Origin: Opitutia bacterium UBA7350
Lineage (GTDB): Bacteria > Verrucomicrobiota > Verrucomicrobiia > Opitutales > Coraliomargaritaceae
DNA length: 14,466 nt
Assembly: GCA_002470925.1 (NCBI GenBank)
Contig: DKOX01000053.1
Span: 1-14,466 of the forward strand
Direction of reading: 5' to 3'
Below are positions 1 through 9,321 of the stretch, piece after piece. The notes below the pieces were generated by a model. That model had not been told where the DNA came from. It saw only the letters and a list, made by a program, of their open reading frames with translations, and made no database searches. Position 1 is the stretch's first letter; each line of letters begins with the position of its first letter. A program made the position numbers and the translations under genes.

Positions 1-312
1 GAGGGAGCTCAGCAAACCGACGCCTACCAGACCAATCGCAACCTCCTGCTCGACCCCACCGCCGAGGCCAACGCCCTGCCCGGCCTTGAAATCCTCGCCA
101 ACGACGTAAAGTGTTCCCACGGCGCGACCACCGGAAATCTCGACCCCGACGAACTCTTCTACATGATGCAACGCGGCATTCCGCGCCGCGCTGCCATGCA
201 ACTCATGGTTTTCGGATTTTTTGAGGAAGTTATTGAAAAAGTTGACAGCGAGGAACTCGCTGAAAACCTCCGTCAACTCATTCACAAGAAATTTGGCGCC
301 AAAATCAATTAA
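1..312 (+). CDS. sufD: Fe-S cluster assembly protein SufD, C-terminal part (5' end outside window)
   Basis: The frame is open from base 1 and ends at TAA 310-312, giving the last 103 residues of a SufB/SufD-family protein. The stretch LEILANDVKCSHGATTG followed by LFYMMQRGI is typical of the SufD C-terminal beta-helix and tail. SufD is chosen over SufB because of the KCSHGAT motif: its Cys and His correspond to the E. coli SufD residues (C358, H360) known to matter for cluster assembly at the SufB-SufD interface. SufD acts in the cytoplasm in the SufBC2D scaffold that builds Fe-S clusters. Only 14 bases separate its stop from the sufT start, so the two are surely co-transcribed, with sufB and sufC probably upstream of the window. 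Confidence 0.9.
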   Translation, partial: EGAQQTDAYQTNRNLLLDPTAEANALPGLEILANDVKCSHGATTGNLDPDELFYMMQRGIPRRAAMQLMVFGFFEEVIEKVDSEELAENLRQLIHKKFGAKIN

Positions 313-326
313 GCTAAACTTACATC

Positions 327-875
327 ATGCCTGAAGACCAACGCACCCTCACTCGCGAAGTTGAAGCGACCCTCATTCCACAAGGCACGCCCATGACGCT
401 CTCCGAAGGTGAGTCCGTCACCATCACCCACCGTCTCGGTGGAAACTTTACCGTGATGACGATGAACGGCATGTTCCGCATCAGCGGTGCCAATGCCGAT
501 GCCCTTGGAGAAACAGTCGACCCCAAGGCACAAGCCGAAAAAAGTTCGAACGCAGATCTCCCCGTAGAAAAAGAACAACTTTGGGAAGCCCTCAAGAAAG
601 TTTTTGATCCTGAAATCCCGGTCAACATCGTTGATCTCGGACTGGTCTATAGCCTCGAACTGGAAGCCCACCCCGAGGGTGGCCAAAAAGTCAGCATGGA
701 AATGACCCTCACCGCCCCCGGTTGCGGCATGGGCCCCGTCATCGCGGAAGACGCCAAAACCCACCTCGAAGGGGTTCCGGGAGTTGCCGCCGCACACGTT
801 GAAATCGTCTGGGATCCCCCCTGGCATCAGGAGATGATCAGTGAGACCGGCAAAATGGTCCTGGGGTTGGTTTAG
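327..875 (+). CDS. sufT: Putative Fe-S cluster assembly protein SufT (MIP18/DUF59 family)
   Basis: 182 residues, ATG at 327. The N-terminal part (about 10-55) has the SufT-specific leader with IPQG, EGESVTITHRLGGNFTV, which is absent from short DUF59 proteins. The C-terminal MIP18/DUF59 domain (about 83-170) carries DPEIPVNIVDLGLVY near 94-108, the conserved Cys133 in TAPGCGMG, and WDPPW at 162-166. SufT is an auxiliary factor for Fe-S maturation or carriage to client proteins; its biochemical step is not settled. Length matches the SufT family (about 175-185). It sits 14 bases after sufD and is followed by an intrinsic terminator, so it is the last gene of the suf operon. The start has no Shine-Dalgarno-like sequence. 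Confidence 0.92.
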   Translation: MPEDQRTLTREVEATLIPQGTPMTLSEGESVTITHRLGGNFTVMTMNGMFRISGANADALGETVDPKAQAEKSSNADLPVEKEQLWEALKKVFDPEIPVNIVDLGLVYSLELEAHPEGGQKVSMEMTLTAPGCGMGPVIAEDAKTHLEGVPGVAAAHVEIVWDPPWHQEMISETGKMVLGLV

Positions 876-891
876 TTCCACGCCTTGAGCT

Positions 892-925
892 AATCCGTTG
901 ACAGGTGCGACGGATTCATTTTTTT
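892..925 (+). terminator. Intrinsic terminator of the suf operon
   Basis: AATCCGTTG (892-900) pairs with CGACGGATT (908-916) as a 9-bp stem with one T-G wobble around a 7-base loop, followed after CA by seven Ts (919-925). It lies 17 bases after the sufT stop. It separates the suf operon from the dikinase gene downstream. Confidence 0.82.
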
Positions 926-1001
926 GTCTTTGCTTTACTGCGCACATCAAGAACCTCAGCGCAGACCTAACCATCCAACCAGACTTACAAAGTCCCAACT
1001 T

Positions 1002-3740
<2,739 letters not shown>

Positions 3741-3759
3741 ATCCGGCAAAACCGATTTC

Positions 3760-3791
3760 AAAAGCCCCACCTTTACCGGTGGGGCTTTTTT
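3760..3791 (+). terminator. Strong intrinsic terminator after ppdK
   Basis: AAAAGCCCCACC (3760-3771) pairs perfectly with GGTGGGGCTTTT (3778-3789) around the loop TTTACC, and a run of six Ts ends at 3791. It starts 19 bases after the ppdK stop. Confidence 0.92.
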
Positions 3792-3808
3792 GTGCTTCGA
3801 TTTCAGTT

Positions 3809-3833
3809 GCGGGACTGTCATGCCCGCTTTTTT
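3809..3833 (+). terminator. Possible second terminator or leader hairpin
   Basis: GCGGG (3809-3813) pairs with CCCGC (3823-3827) around a 9-base loop, directly followed by six Ts (3828-3833). The stem is only 5 bp. It may be a backup terminator for ppdK, or a leader hairpin if the DUF502 gene is transcribed from upstream of it; the DUF502 start is 17 bases further on. Confidence 0.4.
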
Positions 3834-3850
3834 CTTCTTAAATATCATTT

Positions 3851-4531
3851 ATGAAAAGAATCCTCCGCTCACTACGAAACGCATTCCTGACCGGGGTTAT
3901 TGTCATTCTACCCCTAAGCGTGACGATTGTAGTTATCAATGTCCTTCTTGACCGGGTTGGGACCCCTGCGAGCAATTTCTTTTTCTTCTATCTCGATCCC
4001 GTCTGGCGGGATATGCCGGTCATGCAGCTTGGGCTCGAGGTGCTCTCAATTTTCGTAGTCCTTCTTTTGATTACCCTTTTCGGTTATGGTTCTCGTCTCG
4101 TGCTGGGGCGCATGATCCTCGGTAGTTTTGAGCGCATCCTGGACAACCTCCCTTTCATCAACACTGTTTATCGCACCGTTAAGCAAATCGTCGACACCTT
4201 CAGCCAGCAAAAGAAAGCGGTCTTTCAGGAGGTAGTGCTTCTCGAATACCCGCGCAAGAAATCCTATGTCCTCGGATTTCTAACCAGTAAGGCGCGGGGA
4301 GAAACCCAATCCGTGACCGGGGAGGAAATTGTCAACGTCTTCGTCCCCACTACGCCCAATCCCACCAGCGGTTTCCTGCTCATGCTCCCCCAAGACGATG
4401 TCACCCACCTTGATATGAGCATCGCGGAGGGCATGAAACTCATCATCTCCGGCGGCGCGGTCGTGCCAAAACACGAGACCGGCGAAGCCGTCACGATCAA
4501 CAACCCGCCCGCTGCCGAAGCACCTCAGTGA
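3851..4531 (+). CDS. DUF502 family inner-membrane protein
   Basis: 226 residues from ATG 3851. After a basic N-terminus (MKRILRSLRNAF) come two hydrophobic segments, about 12-33 and 57-82, then the family's conserved core: the segment with LDNLPFINTVYRTVKQIVDTF (about 98-118), EVVLLEYPRKKSYVLGFLTS, and VFVPTTPNPTSGFLLMLPQDDV. These are hallmarks of DUF502, a widespread bacterial and plastid membrane family (plant LIKE COV proteins) of unknown biochemical role. The C-terminal portion is probably cytoplasmic. No Shine-Dalgarno site is visible. The stop overlaps the next gene's GTG start by 4 bases (GTGA), so translation of the two is probably coupled. Confidence 0.9.
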   Translation: MKRILRSLRNAFLTGVIVILPLSVTIVVINVLLDRVGTPASNFFFFYLDPVWRDMPVMQLGLEVLSIFVVLLLITLFGYGSRLVLGRMILGSFERILDNLPFINTVYRTVKQIVDTFSQQKKAVFQEVVLLEYPRKKSYVLGFLTSKARGETQSVTGEEIVNVFVPTTPNPTSGFLLMLPQDDVTHLDMSIAEGMKLIISGGAVVPKHETGEAVTINNPPAAEAPQ

Positions 4532-5148
4532 GCCAACCCGCCGCCAGCGAACAGGCCCTCGTCCTAAGCCTCGCTCCCTCCGGAGAATCCTACCAGAAAA
4601 TCACCGCGCTCTCCGCGGAGTCCGGTTGCTTTCTGTGTTTGAAACGCGCCTCCAAAAAGAACCCCCTCAAGAACGCCCCCGATCTCTTTGACACTGCCGA
4701 AATTGAAATCGAAACCGCCCGCAATGGAAATACCCGCTTTGTACGCGATTACCGCACCCTCCACCGTCGCTGCCAACTCGGAACTTCTTACCGCACCCTC
4801 CGCTGCGCCTCGGAATTCGTTAAACTGATCGCCCGCAATGCCCCCCTCATGGGCGACTACCCCCTCCTCTTTCAACTGACCGAGCAAAGCCTCGATGCCT
4901 TCGCCGAGCGCCCCCATCCTGAAATCGTCCACCTCAAGAGCCTCTATCGGCTTCTGCAGGCGGAGGGCTACCCCGTCCGCGAATCCTGGTGGCCGCAACT
5001 GGCCGCGGACCTCAAAACCCCCGCAGTAGAACTGCTCAATCAACCCACCCCTGAGGAGGCCAGCGAGGAGAAGCTCCAGACTGCCCTCGCCCTGACAGAA
5101 TCGATTTGCAAATGGCTACAACACGAAACCGATTTTGTTCTGCCCTGA
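4528..5148 (+). CDS. recO: RecO-like DNA repair protein (divergent)
   Basis: 206 residues from GTG 4528, chosen because its GTGA overlaps the DUF502 stop. The N-terminal 75 residues resemble the RecO OB fold: ALVLSLAPSGESYQKITALSAE matches the RecO opening pattern (activity or permission to act on a new 'E-x-D-K' style start, then a strand with G and L), followed by a basic stretch FLCLKRASKK and LFDTAEIEI. The remainder is helical, like the RecO C-terminal domain, with RTLRCASEFVKLI and LKSLYRLLQAEGYPV. RecO loads RecA onto single-stranded DNA through RecR and SSB in gap repair. The zinc-finger Cys cluster of some RecO proteins is absent, and the protein is shorter than the usual 230-260 residues. 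The assignment rests on pattern resemblance only; a lineage-specific hypothetical protein is the alternative. Confidence 0.55.
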   Translation: MSQPAASEQALVLSLAPSGESYQKITALSAESGCFLCLKRASKKNPLKNAPDLFDTAEIEIETARNGNTRFVRDYRTLHRRCQLGTSYRTLRCASEFVKLIARNAPLMGDYPLLFQLTEQSLDAFAERPHPEIVHLKSLYRLLQAEGYPVRESWWPQLAADLKTPAVELLNQPTPEEASEEKLQTALALTESICKWLQHETDFVLP

Positions 5149-5149
5149 A

Positions 5150-6265
5150 TTACGCTTCGCCCGCTTCGTAACGCCCGATCCACGCAGCGCTCCATTGCCC
5201 GTAATCTCCCGCTTCAATGTGAAGGCGCGCCTGCGCCATTAAATCGAGGTAGAAATGCAGATTGTGGATGGATAACAAAGTGGATGCGAGGAGTTCTTTT
5301 GCCATAATCAAGTGGCGCAGATAGGCGCGGCTGAAATGGCGACAGGTATAATTATTCGCCTCCATGATGGGGGCGGCGTCATGCTTGAAACGTTCGTTCT
5401 TGAGATTGATCAGGCCGTCCGGAGTAAAAACATTCGCATGGCGCGCCAATCGGGTCGGCATGACACAATCAAACATATCCATACCCATCCCAATCATCTT
5501 CAACAACTGAGGCGGGGTGCCCACGCCCATAACATAGCGCGGCTTATCCAGCGGCATGACCGGCGCGCATATTGACACCTGCCGCAGCATTTCCTCCTCC
5601 GGTTCACCCACACTGACGCCCCCCACGGCATAACCCGGGAAATCCATTGCGGCGAGAGCGGTGCCACACTCCTGCCGCAAGTCGTCGAAAGTCGATCCCT
5701 GGATGATCCCAAAGACGTGATGCCCGCGCTCAAGAAAACCATCCCGGCGTGCATGCTCTAAAAATTCCCCCGCCCAACGGACGGTTCGTTTGACCGCCGC
5801 GGCGCAGGCGTCCCGCTCACATGGAAACGGTGGGCATTCATCCAACACCATCGCAATATCGGTCCCCAGTTCCGCCTGTATCCGATAACAGGATTCCGGC
5901 CCCAAAAAAAGGGGTGCGCCATCCAGATGCGAACGAAATTCGATCCCGTCTTCCCGCACCTTGCGCAATTCGGAGAGACTGAATACCTGAAAACCGCCAC
6001 TGTCGGTCAAGATGGGTTTATCCCAGCCCATAAAACGATGCAACCCGCCCATTTCCTGTACCAAACCTGAGCCCGGGCGCAGGTTTAAATGATAGGTGTT
6101 GCCTAAAATGATCTGGGCATCGATCGCGGTCAATTGATCCGGGGTCATGCCCTTGACTGTCGCCTGTGTGCCGACCGGCATGAAAATCGGAGTTTGGATC
6201 TCCCCGTGCCGGGTAGATAAGACCCCGCACCGCGCGAGACCGCTTTTTGCCCCAAGTTTGAACAT
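5150..6265 (-). CDS. tgt: tRNA-guanine(34) transglycosylase (Tgt, queuosine synthesis)
   Basis: Exchanges guanine-34 for preQ1 in tRNAs with GUN anticodons during queuosine formation. 371 residues from the ATG at 6265, the usual length; an in-frame extension to 6436 is rejected because the family N-terminus begins around FKLGAKSGLARCGVLSTRHG. Seen: Asp88 in TDSGGFQVFSL (acid/base), LDECPPFP near 141-148, GGVSVGEP at 215-222, and the nucleophile Asp266 in GMDMFDCVMPTR. The zinc site is odd. The family motif is C-x-C-x2-C-x25-H; here the first two positions are Ala303 and Asn305, while Cys308 and His334 remain. An AGGAG lies 19 bases before the ATG, too far for normal spacing. The gene converges with the RecO-like gene (1 base between stops) and diverges from ribH. 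Confidence 0.96.
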   Translation of the reverse strand: MFKLGAKSGLARCGVLSTRHGEIQTPIFMPVGTQATVKGMTPDQLTAIDAQIILGNTYHLNLRPGSGLVQEMGGLHRFMGWDKPILTDSGGFQVFSLSELRKVREDGIEFRSHLDGAPLFLGPESCYRIQAELGTDIAMVLDECPPFPCERDACAAAVKRTVRWAGEFLEHARRDGFLERGHHVFGIIQGSTFDDLRQECGTALAAMDFPGYAVGGVSVGEPEEEMLRQVSICAPVMPLDKPRYVMGVGTPPQLLKMIGMGMDMFDCVMPTRLARHANVFTPDGLINLKNERFKHDAAPIMEANNYTCRHFSRAYLRHLIMAKELLASTLLSIHNLHFYLDLMAQARLHIEAGDYGQWSAAWIGRYEAGEA

Positions 6266-6366
6266 AAATATAGATTTGTTCGATCTCCTGCCGCAGGTCG
6301 ATAACGGAATCCACTTAAAAACCCACTCTTGCCATTGGCAACGCTTCCGACCTGTATGGTTACAGT
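6266..6366. promoter_or_regulatory. Divergent tgt/ribH intergenic region with a small palindrome
   Basis: These 101 bases separate the starts of tgt (minus) and ribH (plus), so promoters for both must lie here or overlap the genes. At 6329-6341 there is a near-perfect palindrome, TTGCCATTGGCAA, which offers a -35-like TTGCCA on each strand. Suitable -10 boxes are weak: TATGGT (6355-6360) for ribH has a 20-base spacer, and TTAAGT (minus, 6318-6313) for tgt has 17. The palindrome could equally be a regulator site or chance. Confidence 0.3.
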
Positions 6367-6846
6367 ATGAGCCAGCACCACCCAAGTGAGCTATCCATTG
6401 AAGGACATGAACTGCATGTCGGCATCGCCGCGGCACGCTTTAATGAAAACCTGGTCGCGGCGCTCCTTGAAAGTGCCACCCTCACCCTCGCCGAGTTCAA
6501 GGCTCCTGAACCGGAGATCATCCGTGTCCCCGGTTCCAATGAATTGCCCTATGCCGCAAACCTCCTCGCAAACTCCCGTAAATACGATGCCGTCATCGCA
6601 CTTGGCCTTGTACTCGCCGGCGATACCCAACACCATCACCTCATCGGAGAAAGCACCGCTGCCGCCCTCCATCAAATCAGCATTCAAACCGGAGTTCCGG
6701 TCATCAACGGCATCCTTGTCGTCGAAAACCCGGAACAGGCCGAGGCCCGTTGTCGGGGTTCCCTAAACCGGGGTCGCGAATTTGCCAAAGCGGCCCTCGA
6801 AATGGCCCATCTTAAATCCAAATGGAAAACAACGAACCAACCGTAA
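6367..6846 (+). CDS. ribH: 6,7-dimethyl-8-ribityllumazine synthase (RibH)
   Basis: Condenses 5-amino-6-ribitylamino-uracil with dihydroxybutanone phosphate, the penultimate step of riboflavin synthesis. 159 residues from ATG 6367, normal for the family (about 150-160). Family landmarks: GIAAARFNENLV at 19-30, RVPGSNELPYAANLL at 53-67, YDAVIALGLVLAGDTQHHHL at 73-92 with the conserved catalytic-loop His, TGVPVINGIL at 108-117, and the EQAEAR helix leading to NRGREFAKAALEMA. Several positions differ from the common consensus: GAFEIP is GSNELP, VIFG is VING, the RGDT segment is AGDT, and the AGxKAGNKG loop appears one residue shorter (RGSLNRG). No Shine-Dalgarno sequence. First gene of the ribH-nusB-ftsY-aroB operon; the ribH-nusB order is common in bacteria. 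Confidence 0.93.
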   Translation: MSQHHPSELSIEGHELHVGIAAARFNENLVAALLESATLTLAEFKAPEPEIIRVPGSNELPYAANLLANSRKYDAVIALGLVLAGDTQHHHLIGESTAAALHQISIQTGVPVINGILVVENPEQAEARCRGSLNRGREFAKAALEMAHLKSKWKTTNQP

Positions 6847-7283
6847 AAAAACCCTCACAGCGCCGCGAAAACCGCATCGCCACCATTCAATTCCTTTACC
6901 AATGGGAACTCAACAAACCCGAGGAATTGAACGACGCGGTTGCAACCTTCCTCGAGAATCGCGATCATAACCGCGACTACTACGCCTTTGCCGAGGAATT
7001 AATTCACGGCGTGATTCAGAAGATTGAGGCCTTGGATCAGGAAATTGTGGAACTCGCTGAAAACTGGGATTTCAAGCGCATTGCCAAGGTCGACCTCTCC
7101 ATTCTACGCCTCGCAATTTATGAACTGCTGCACCGCAGCGACATTCCGCCTATCGTTACCATCAATGAAGCCATTGACCTTGGTAAGGATTTCTCTAATC
7201 CCGATTCCAAGCGCTTCATCAACGGCCTCCTCGATCGTATTAAGAACAAGATCGACCGCCCCTTGCGCAAAGCAGCCGATTAA
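6822..7283 (+). CDS. nusB: Transcription antitermination factor NusB
   Basis: 153 residues from ATG 6822, overlapping the 3' end of ribH by 25 bases in another frame. A hydrophilic leader of about 12 residues is followed by the all-helical NusB fold: RRENRIATIQFLYQWEL (15-31), FAEELIHGVI, LAENWDFKRIAKVDLSILRLAIYELL (86-111) and the diagnostic VTINEAIDLGKDFSNPDSKRFINGLLDRI. NusB with NusE (S10) binds boxA RNA and promotes antitermination, chiefly on rRNA operons. Basic residues near the N-terminus fit RNA binding. Length is typical. ATG 6822 gives the complete family N-terminus; no ribosome-binding site is visible, and initiation may be coupled to translation of ribH through the overlap. Confidence 0.96.
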   Translation: MENNEPTVKKPSQRRENRIATIQFLYQWELNKPEELNDAVATFLENRDHNRDYYAFAEELIHGVIQKIEALDQEIVELAENWDFKRIAKVDLSILRLAIYELLHRSDIPPIVTINEAIDLGKDFSNPDSKRFINGLLDRIKNKIDRPLRKAAD

Positions 7284-7292
7284 TCCCCAGCC

Positions 7293-8231
7293 ATGCTCAG
7301 CCGTTTCAAAAAATTCAAGGAAGGGTTCAAGAAGCATACCCCCACTTTTCACAAAGCCTTTGAGCGCGTTTTTTCCGGTCCGCGCATGGACGTGGAAGCC
7401 CTGGATTCCCTCGAAGAAACCCTCTACACCGCCGATTTCGGAGTCGAAACAGTCGAGGAAATCATGAGCGCGATTCAAGCGGCCTATCAATCCGACAAGG
7501 AACTCCGCAGCGAATCAGCGGCCCGGATCGGAGCAAAGGTTCTCAGTCGGGTGCTTGAGGGCGCGGAAGGCTCGGTAAACCTGGGGGCGCACCAACCGGA
7601 GGTCATCGCCCTCGTGGGGGTCAATGGTTCCGGTAAAACCACCACCGCCGCCAAATTGGGCTATCGCTATCAGCAAGAGGGCCACCAACCGCTCCTCGGA
7701 GCCTGCGACACCTTTCGCGCCGCTGCCAACGAGCAAATCAAGTATTGGTCGGAGCAACTCAGCATCGAGCTCGTCGCCAGCCAACCCGGCGCGGACGCCG
7801 CCGCAGTGGCCTTTGACGCCTACGCCGCCGCTCAAAGCCGCGCCCGCACCCCCCTCATCCTCGATACCGCCGGACGCCTCCACACCAAGGGCAACCTCAT
7901 GAAGGAATTGGAAAAGTTCAATCGCGTCATTCGCAAACAGGACCCGGAAGCTCCGCACCACAGTTGGCTTGTGGTGGACGGTAGCCTCGGCACCAATTCC
8001 ATCGAACAGGCGAAGGTATTCAATGAAAGCTTTCCGCTCACAGGGCTCATCATTACAAAGTTGGACGGCACCAGTCGCGGTGGCGCCCTCGTGGGCATTT
8101 ATCGCGCCCTGAAGCTCCCCATCTTCTTTGTCGGACTCGGCGAGCAAGCGGACGACCTCCAGCCCTTTTCAATCAAAAACTATACCGAAGCCATCTTTGG
8201 CCTCGAAGAACCCGCAGCCAGTCATGAATGA
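7293..8231 (+). CDS. ftsY: Signal recognition particle receptor FtsY
   Basis: 312 residues from ATG 7293, 9 bases after nusB. This is the short form: the acidic A domain of E. coli FtsY is absent, and the protein starts with a basic, probably amphipathic, helix (FKKFKEGFKKH) able to touch membrane. N domain about 15-95; G domain from 100 with Walker A GVNGSGKT (109-116), DTFRAAANEQI (139-149), DTAGR (191-195), TKLDGTSRGG (255-264) and GLGEQADDLQPF. It is the membrane receptor GTPase that takes ribosome-SRP complexes to SecYEG. Ffh is excluded: no methionine-rich M domain follows. The usual D-A-x-T-G-Q-N segment reads DGSLGTN (229-235), a notable change near the GTPase interface. It overlaps aroB by 8 bases. 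Confidence 0.95.
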   Translation: MLSRFKKFKEGFKKHTPTFHKAFERVFSGPRMDVEALDSLEETLYTADFGVETVEEIMSAIQAAYQSDKELRSESAARIGAKVLSRVLEGAEGSVNLGAHQPEVIALVGVNGSGKTTTAAKLGYRYQQEGHQPLLGACDTFRAAANEQIKYWSEQLSIELVASQPGADAAAVAFDAYAAAQSRARTPLILDTAGRLHTKGNLMKELEKFNRVIRKQDPEAPHHSWLVVDGSLGTNSIEQAKVFNESFPLTGLIITKLDGTSRGGALVGIYRALKLPIFFVGLGEQADDLQPFSIKNYTEAIFGLEEPAASHE

Positions 8232-9312
8232 AGCCTTAACCGTAGCCCTTGGCGACCGCGCCTACCCCATCCATTTCACTGACAGTTCAAAAGCGCTCCG
8301 CGCGACCCTCTCGGAATTAAGACAGGCGCAGCGCGCCGTTTGCGTCCTCTGCGATGCCAACCTCCTGGCAAGCCGCGCCGATTACCTGGAGACCGCTGGC
8401 TTCACCCACGCGGAAATCCTGAGCCTTCCCGCCGGAGAGAATACGAAATCGATGGAACCCTACGCCACCGCACTGAGCTTTCTTGCACAAGGCAATCGCA
8501 ACCGCGACAGTGTGGTCTTCGCCTTTGGCGGCGGGGTGATCGGGGACCTCGCGGGATTTGTTGCCGCCAGCTATCTGCGCGGGATTGATTTCTACCAAAT
8601 CCCAACCAGTCTGCTCGCCATGGTGGACAGTTCGGTAGGCGGTAAAACCGGCATCAACCTGCCCGAGGGCAAAAATCTGGTGGGGGCGTTCTGGCAACCC
8701 AAGGCCGTCTTTATTGATACCCAGCTCCTTGAAAGCCTGCCCACAAGGGAATTTGCGGCGGGCATGGCAGAGGTCATTAAATACAGTCTTTTGGCGGACC
8801 GTGCTCTCTTCGATGAATTGGAAACACTGGGCGTACTGAGCCCTCAATCCGAAGCACTACCCGCCATCATCCGTCGTTGCTGCGAACTGAAGGCCCAAAT
8901 CGTGATCGACGACGAAACCGAAACCGCAGCGAGCGGTGGTCGTGCCCTCCTAAACCTCGGTCATACCTTTGCCCACGCCATTGAAAACGCCGCCGGTTAT
9001 GGCGATTACCTACATGGGGAAGCAGTCGCCATCGGTCTGGTTCTCGCGACGCGCCTGTCAGTAGAATTGGGCCAGCTTGAGAGGACCTGGATCGAGCGTG
9101 TGATTCAGCTGCTGGAGACTCATTCCTTGCCGGTCCACCTGAAATCTCCACTCGATACCAGCGCCCTGCTTACCGCCATGCAACGGGACAAGAAGAACCG
9201 CAGCGGATCCCTGAGATTTGTAACCCTGCAGGCGGTGGGTGCGGCGGTAACGACCGAAGGGGTCGAAACCGCCGTAATAGAAGCGTTATGGCAAGGCGTT
9301 GGCGCGGCCTAG
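8224..9312 (+). CDS. aroB: 3-dehydroquinate synthase (AroB)
   Basis: Converts DAHP to 3-dehydroquinate, the second shikimate-pathway step, using NAD and a divalent metal. 362 residues from ATG 8224 (family about 340-370). This start, overlapping the ftsY stop by 8 bases, is preferred to the upstream in-frame ATG at 8128 because the extra residues lie inside ftsY and do not look like AroB. Visible landmarks: NAD-binding FGGGVIGDLAGFVAASYLRG (101-120), PTSLLAMVDSSVGGKTGIN (127-145), and the metal ligands Glu183 (GMAEVIKYSLL), His247 (LNLGHTFAHAIE) and His264 (LHGEAVAIG); then RDKKNRSGSLRFV. All key residues are intact. Last gene of its operon; its stop is 9 bases from the stop of the converging protease gene, with no terminator between them. 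Confidence 0.96.
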   Translation: MNEALTVALGDRAYPIHFTDSSKALRATLSELRQAQRAVCVLCDANLLASRADYLETAGFTHAEILSLPAGENTKSMEPYATALSFLAQGNRNRDSVVFAFGGGVIGDLAGFVAASYLRGIDFYQIPTSLLAMVDSSVGGKTGINLPEGKNLVGAFWQPKAVFIDTQLLESLPTREFAAGMAEVIKYSLLADRALFDELETLGVLSPQSEALPAIIRRCCELKAQIVIDDETETAASGGRALLNLGHTFAHAIENAAGYGDYLHGEAVAIGLVLATRLSVELGQLERTWIERVIQLLETHSLPVHLKSPLDTSALLTAMQRDKKNRSGSLRFVTLQAVGAAVTTEGVETAVIEALWQGVGAA

Positions 9313-9321
9313 GCGAGCGCT

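Noticed and set aside
898..903. Perfect TTGACA, a possible -35 box for ppdK
   Set aside because: It falls in the stem and loop of the suf terminator, and no acceptable -10 box occurs 16-18 bases downstream.
309..998. A 229-codon minus-strand frame over sufT and the following gap
   Set aside because: It is antisense to well-supported SufT, crosses the suf terminator, and its product has no family signature.
924..1001. TTG start giving a 26-residue extension of PPDK
   Set aside because: The TTG overlaps the terminator T-run, and the extension does not resemble PPDK N-termini; ATG 1002 is better.
6266..6436. 57-residue N-terminal extension of Tgt
   Set aside because: It runs into ribH on the other strand and beyond the family N-terminus; start at 6265 gives the normal 371 residues.
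8128..8223. Upstream ATG giving a longer AroB
   Set aside because: The extra 32 residues lie inside ftsY in another frame and lack AroB similarity; the 8-base overlap start at 8224 is typical of operons.
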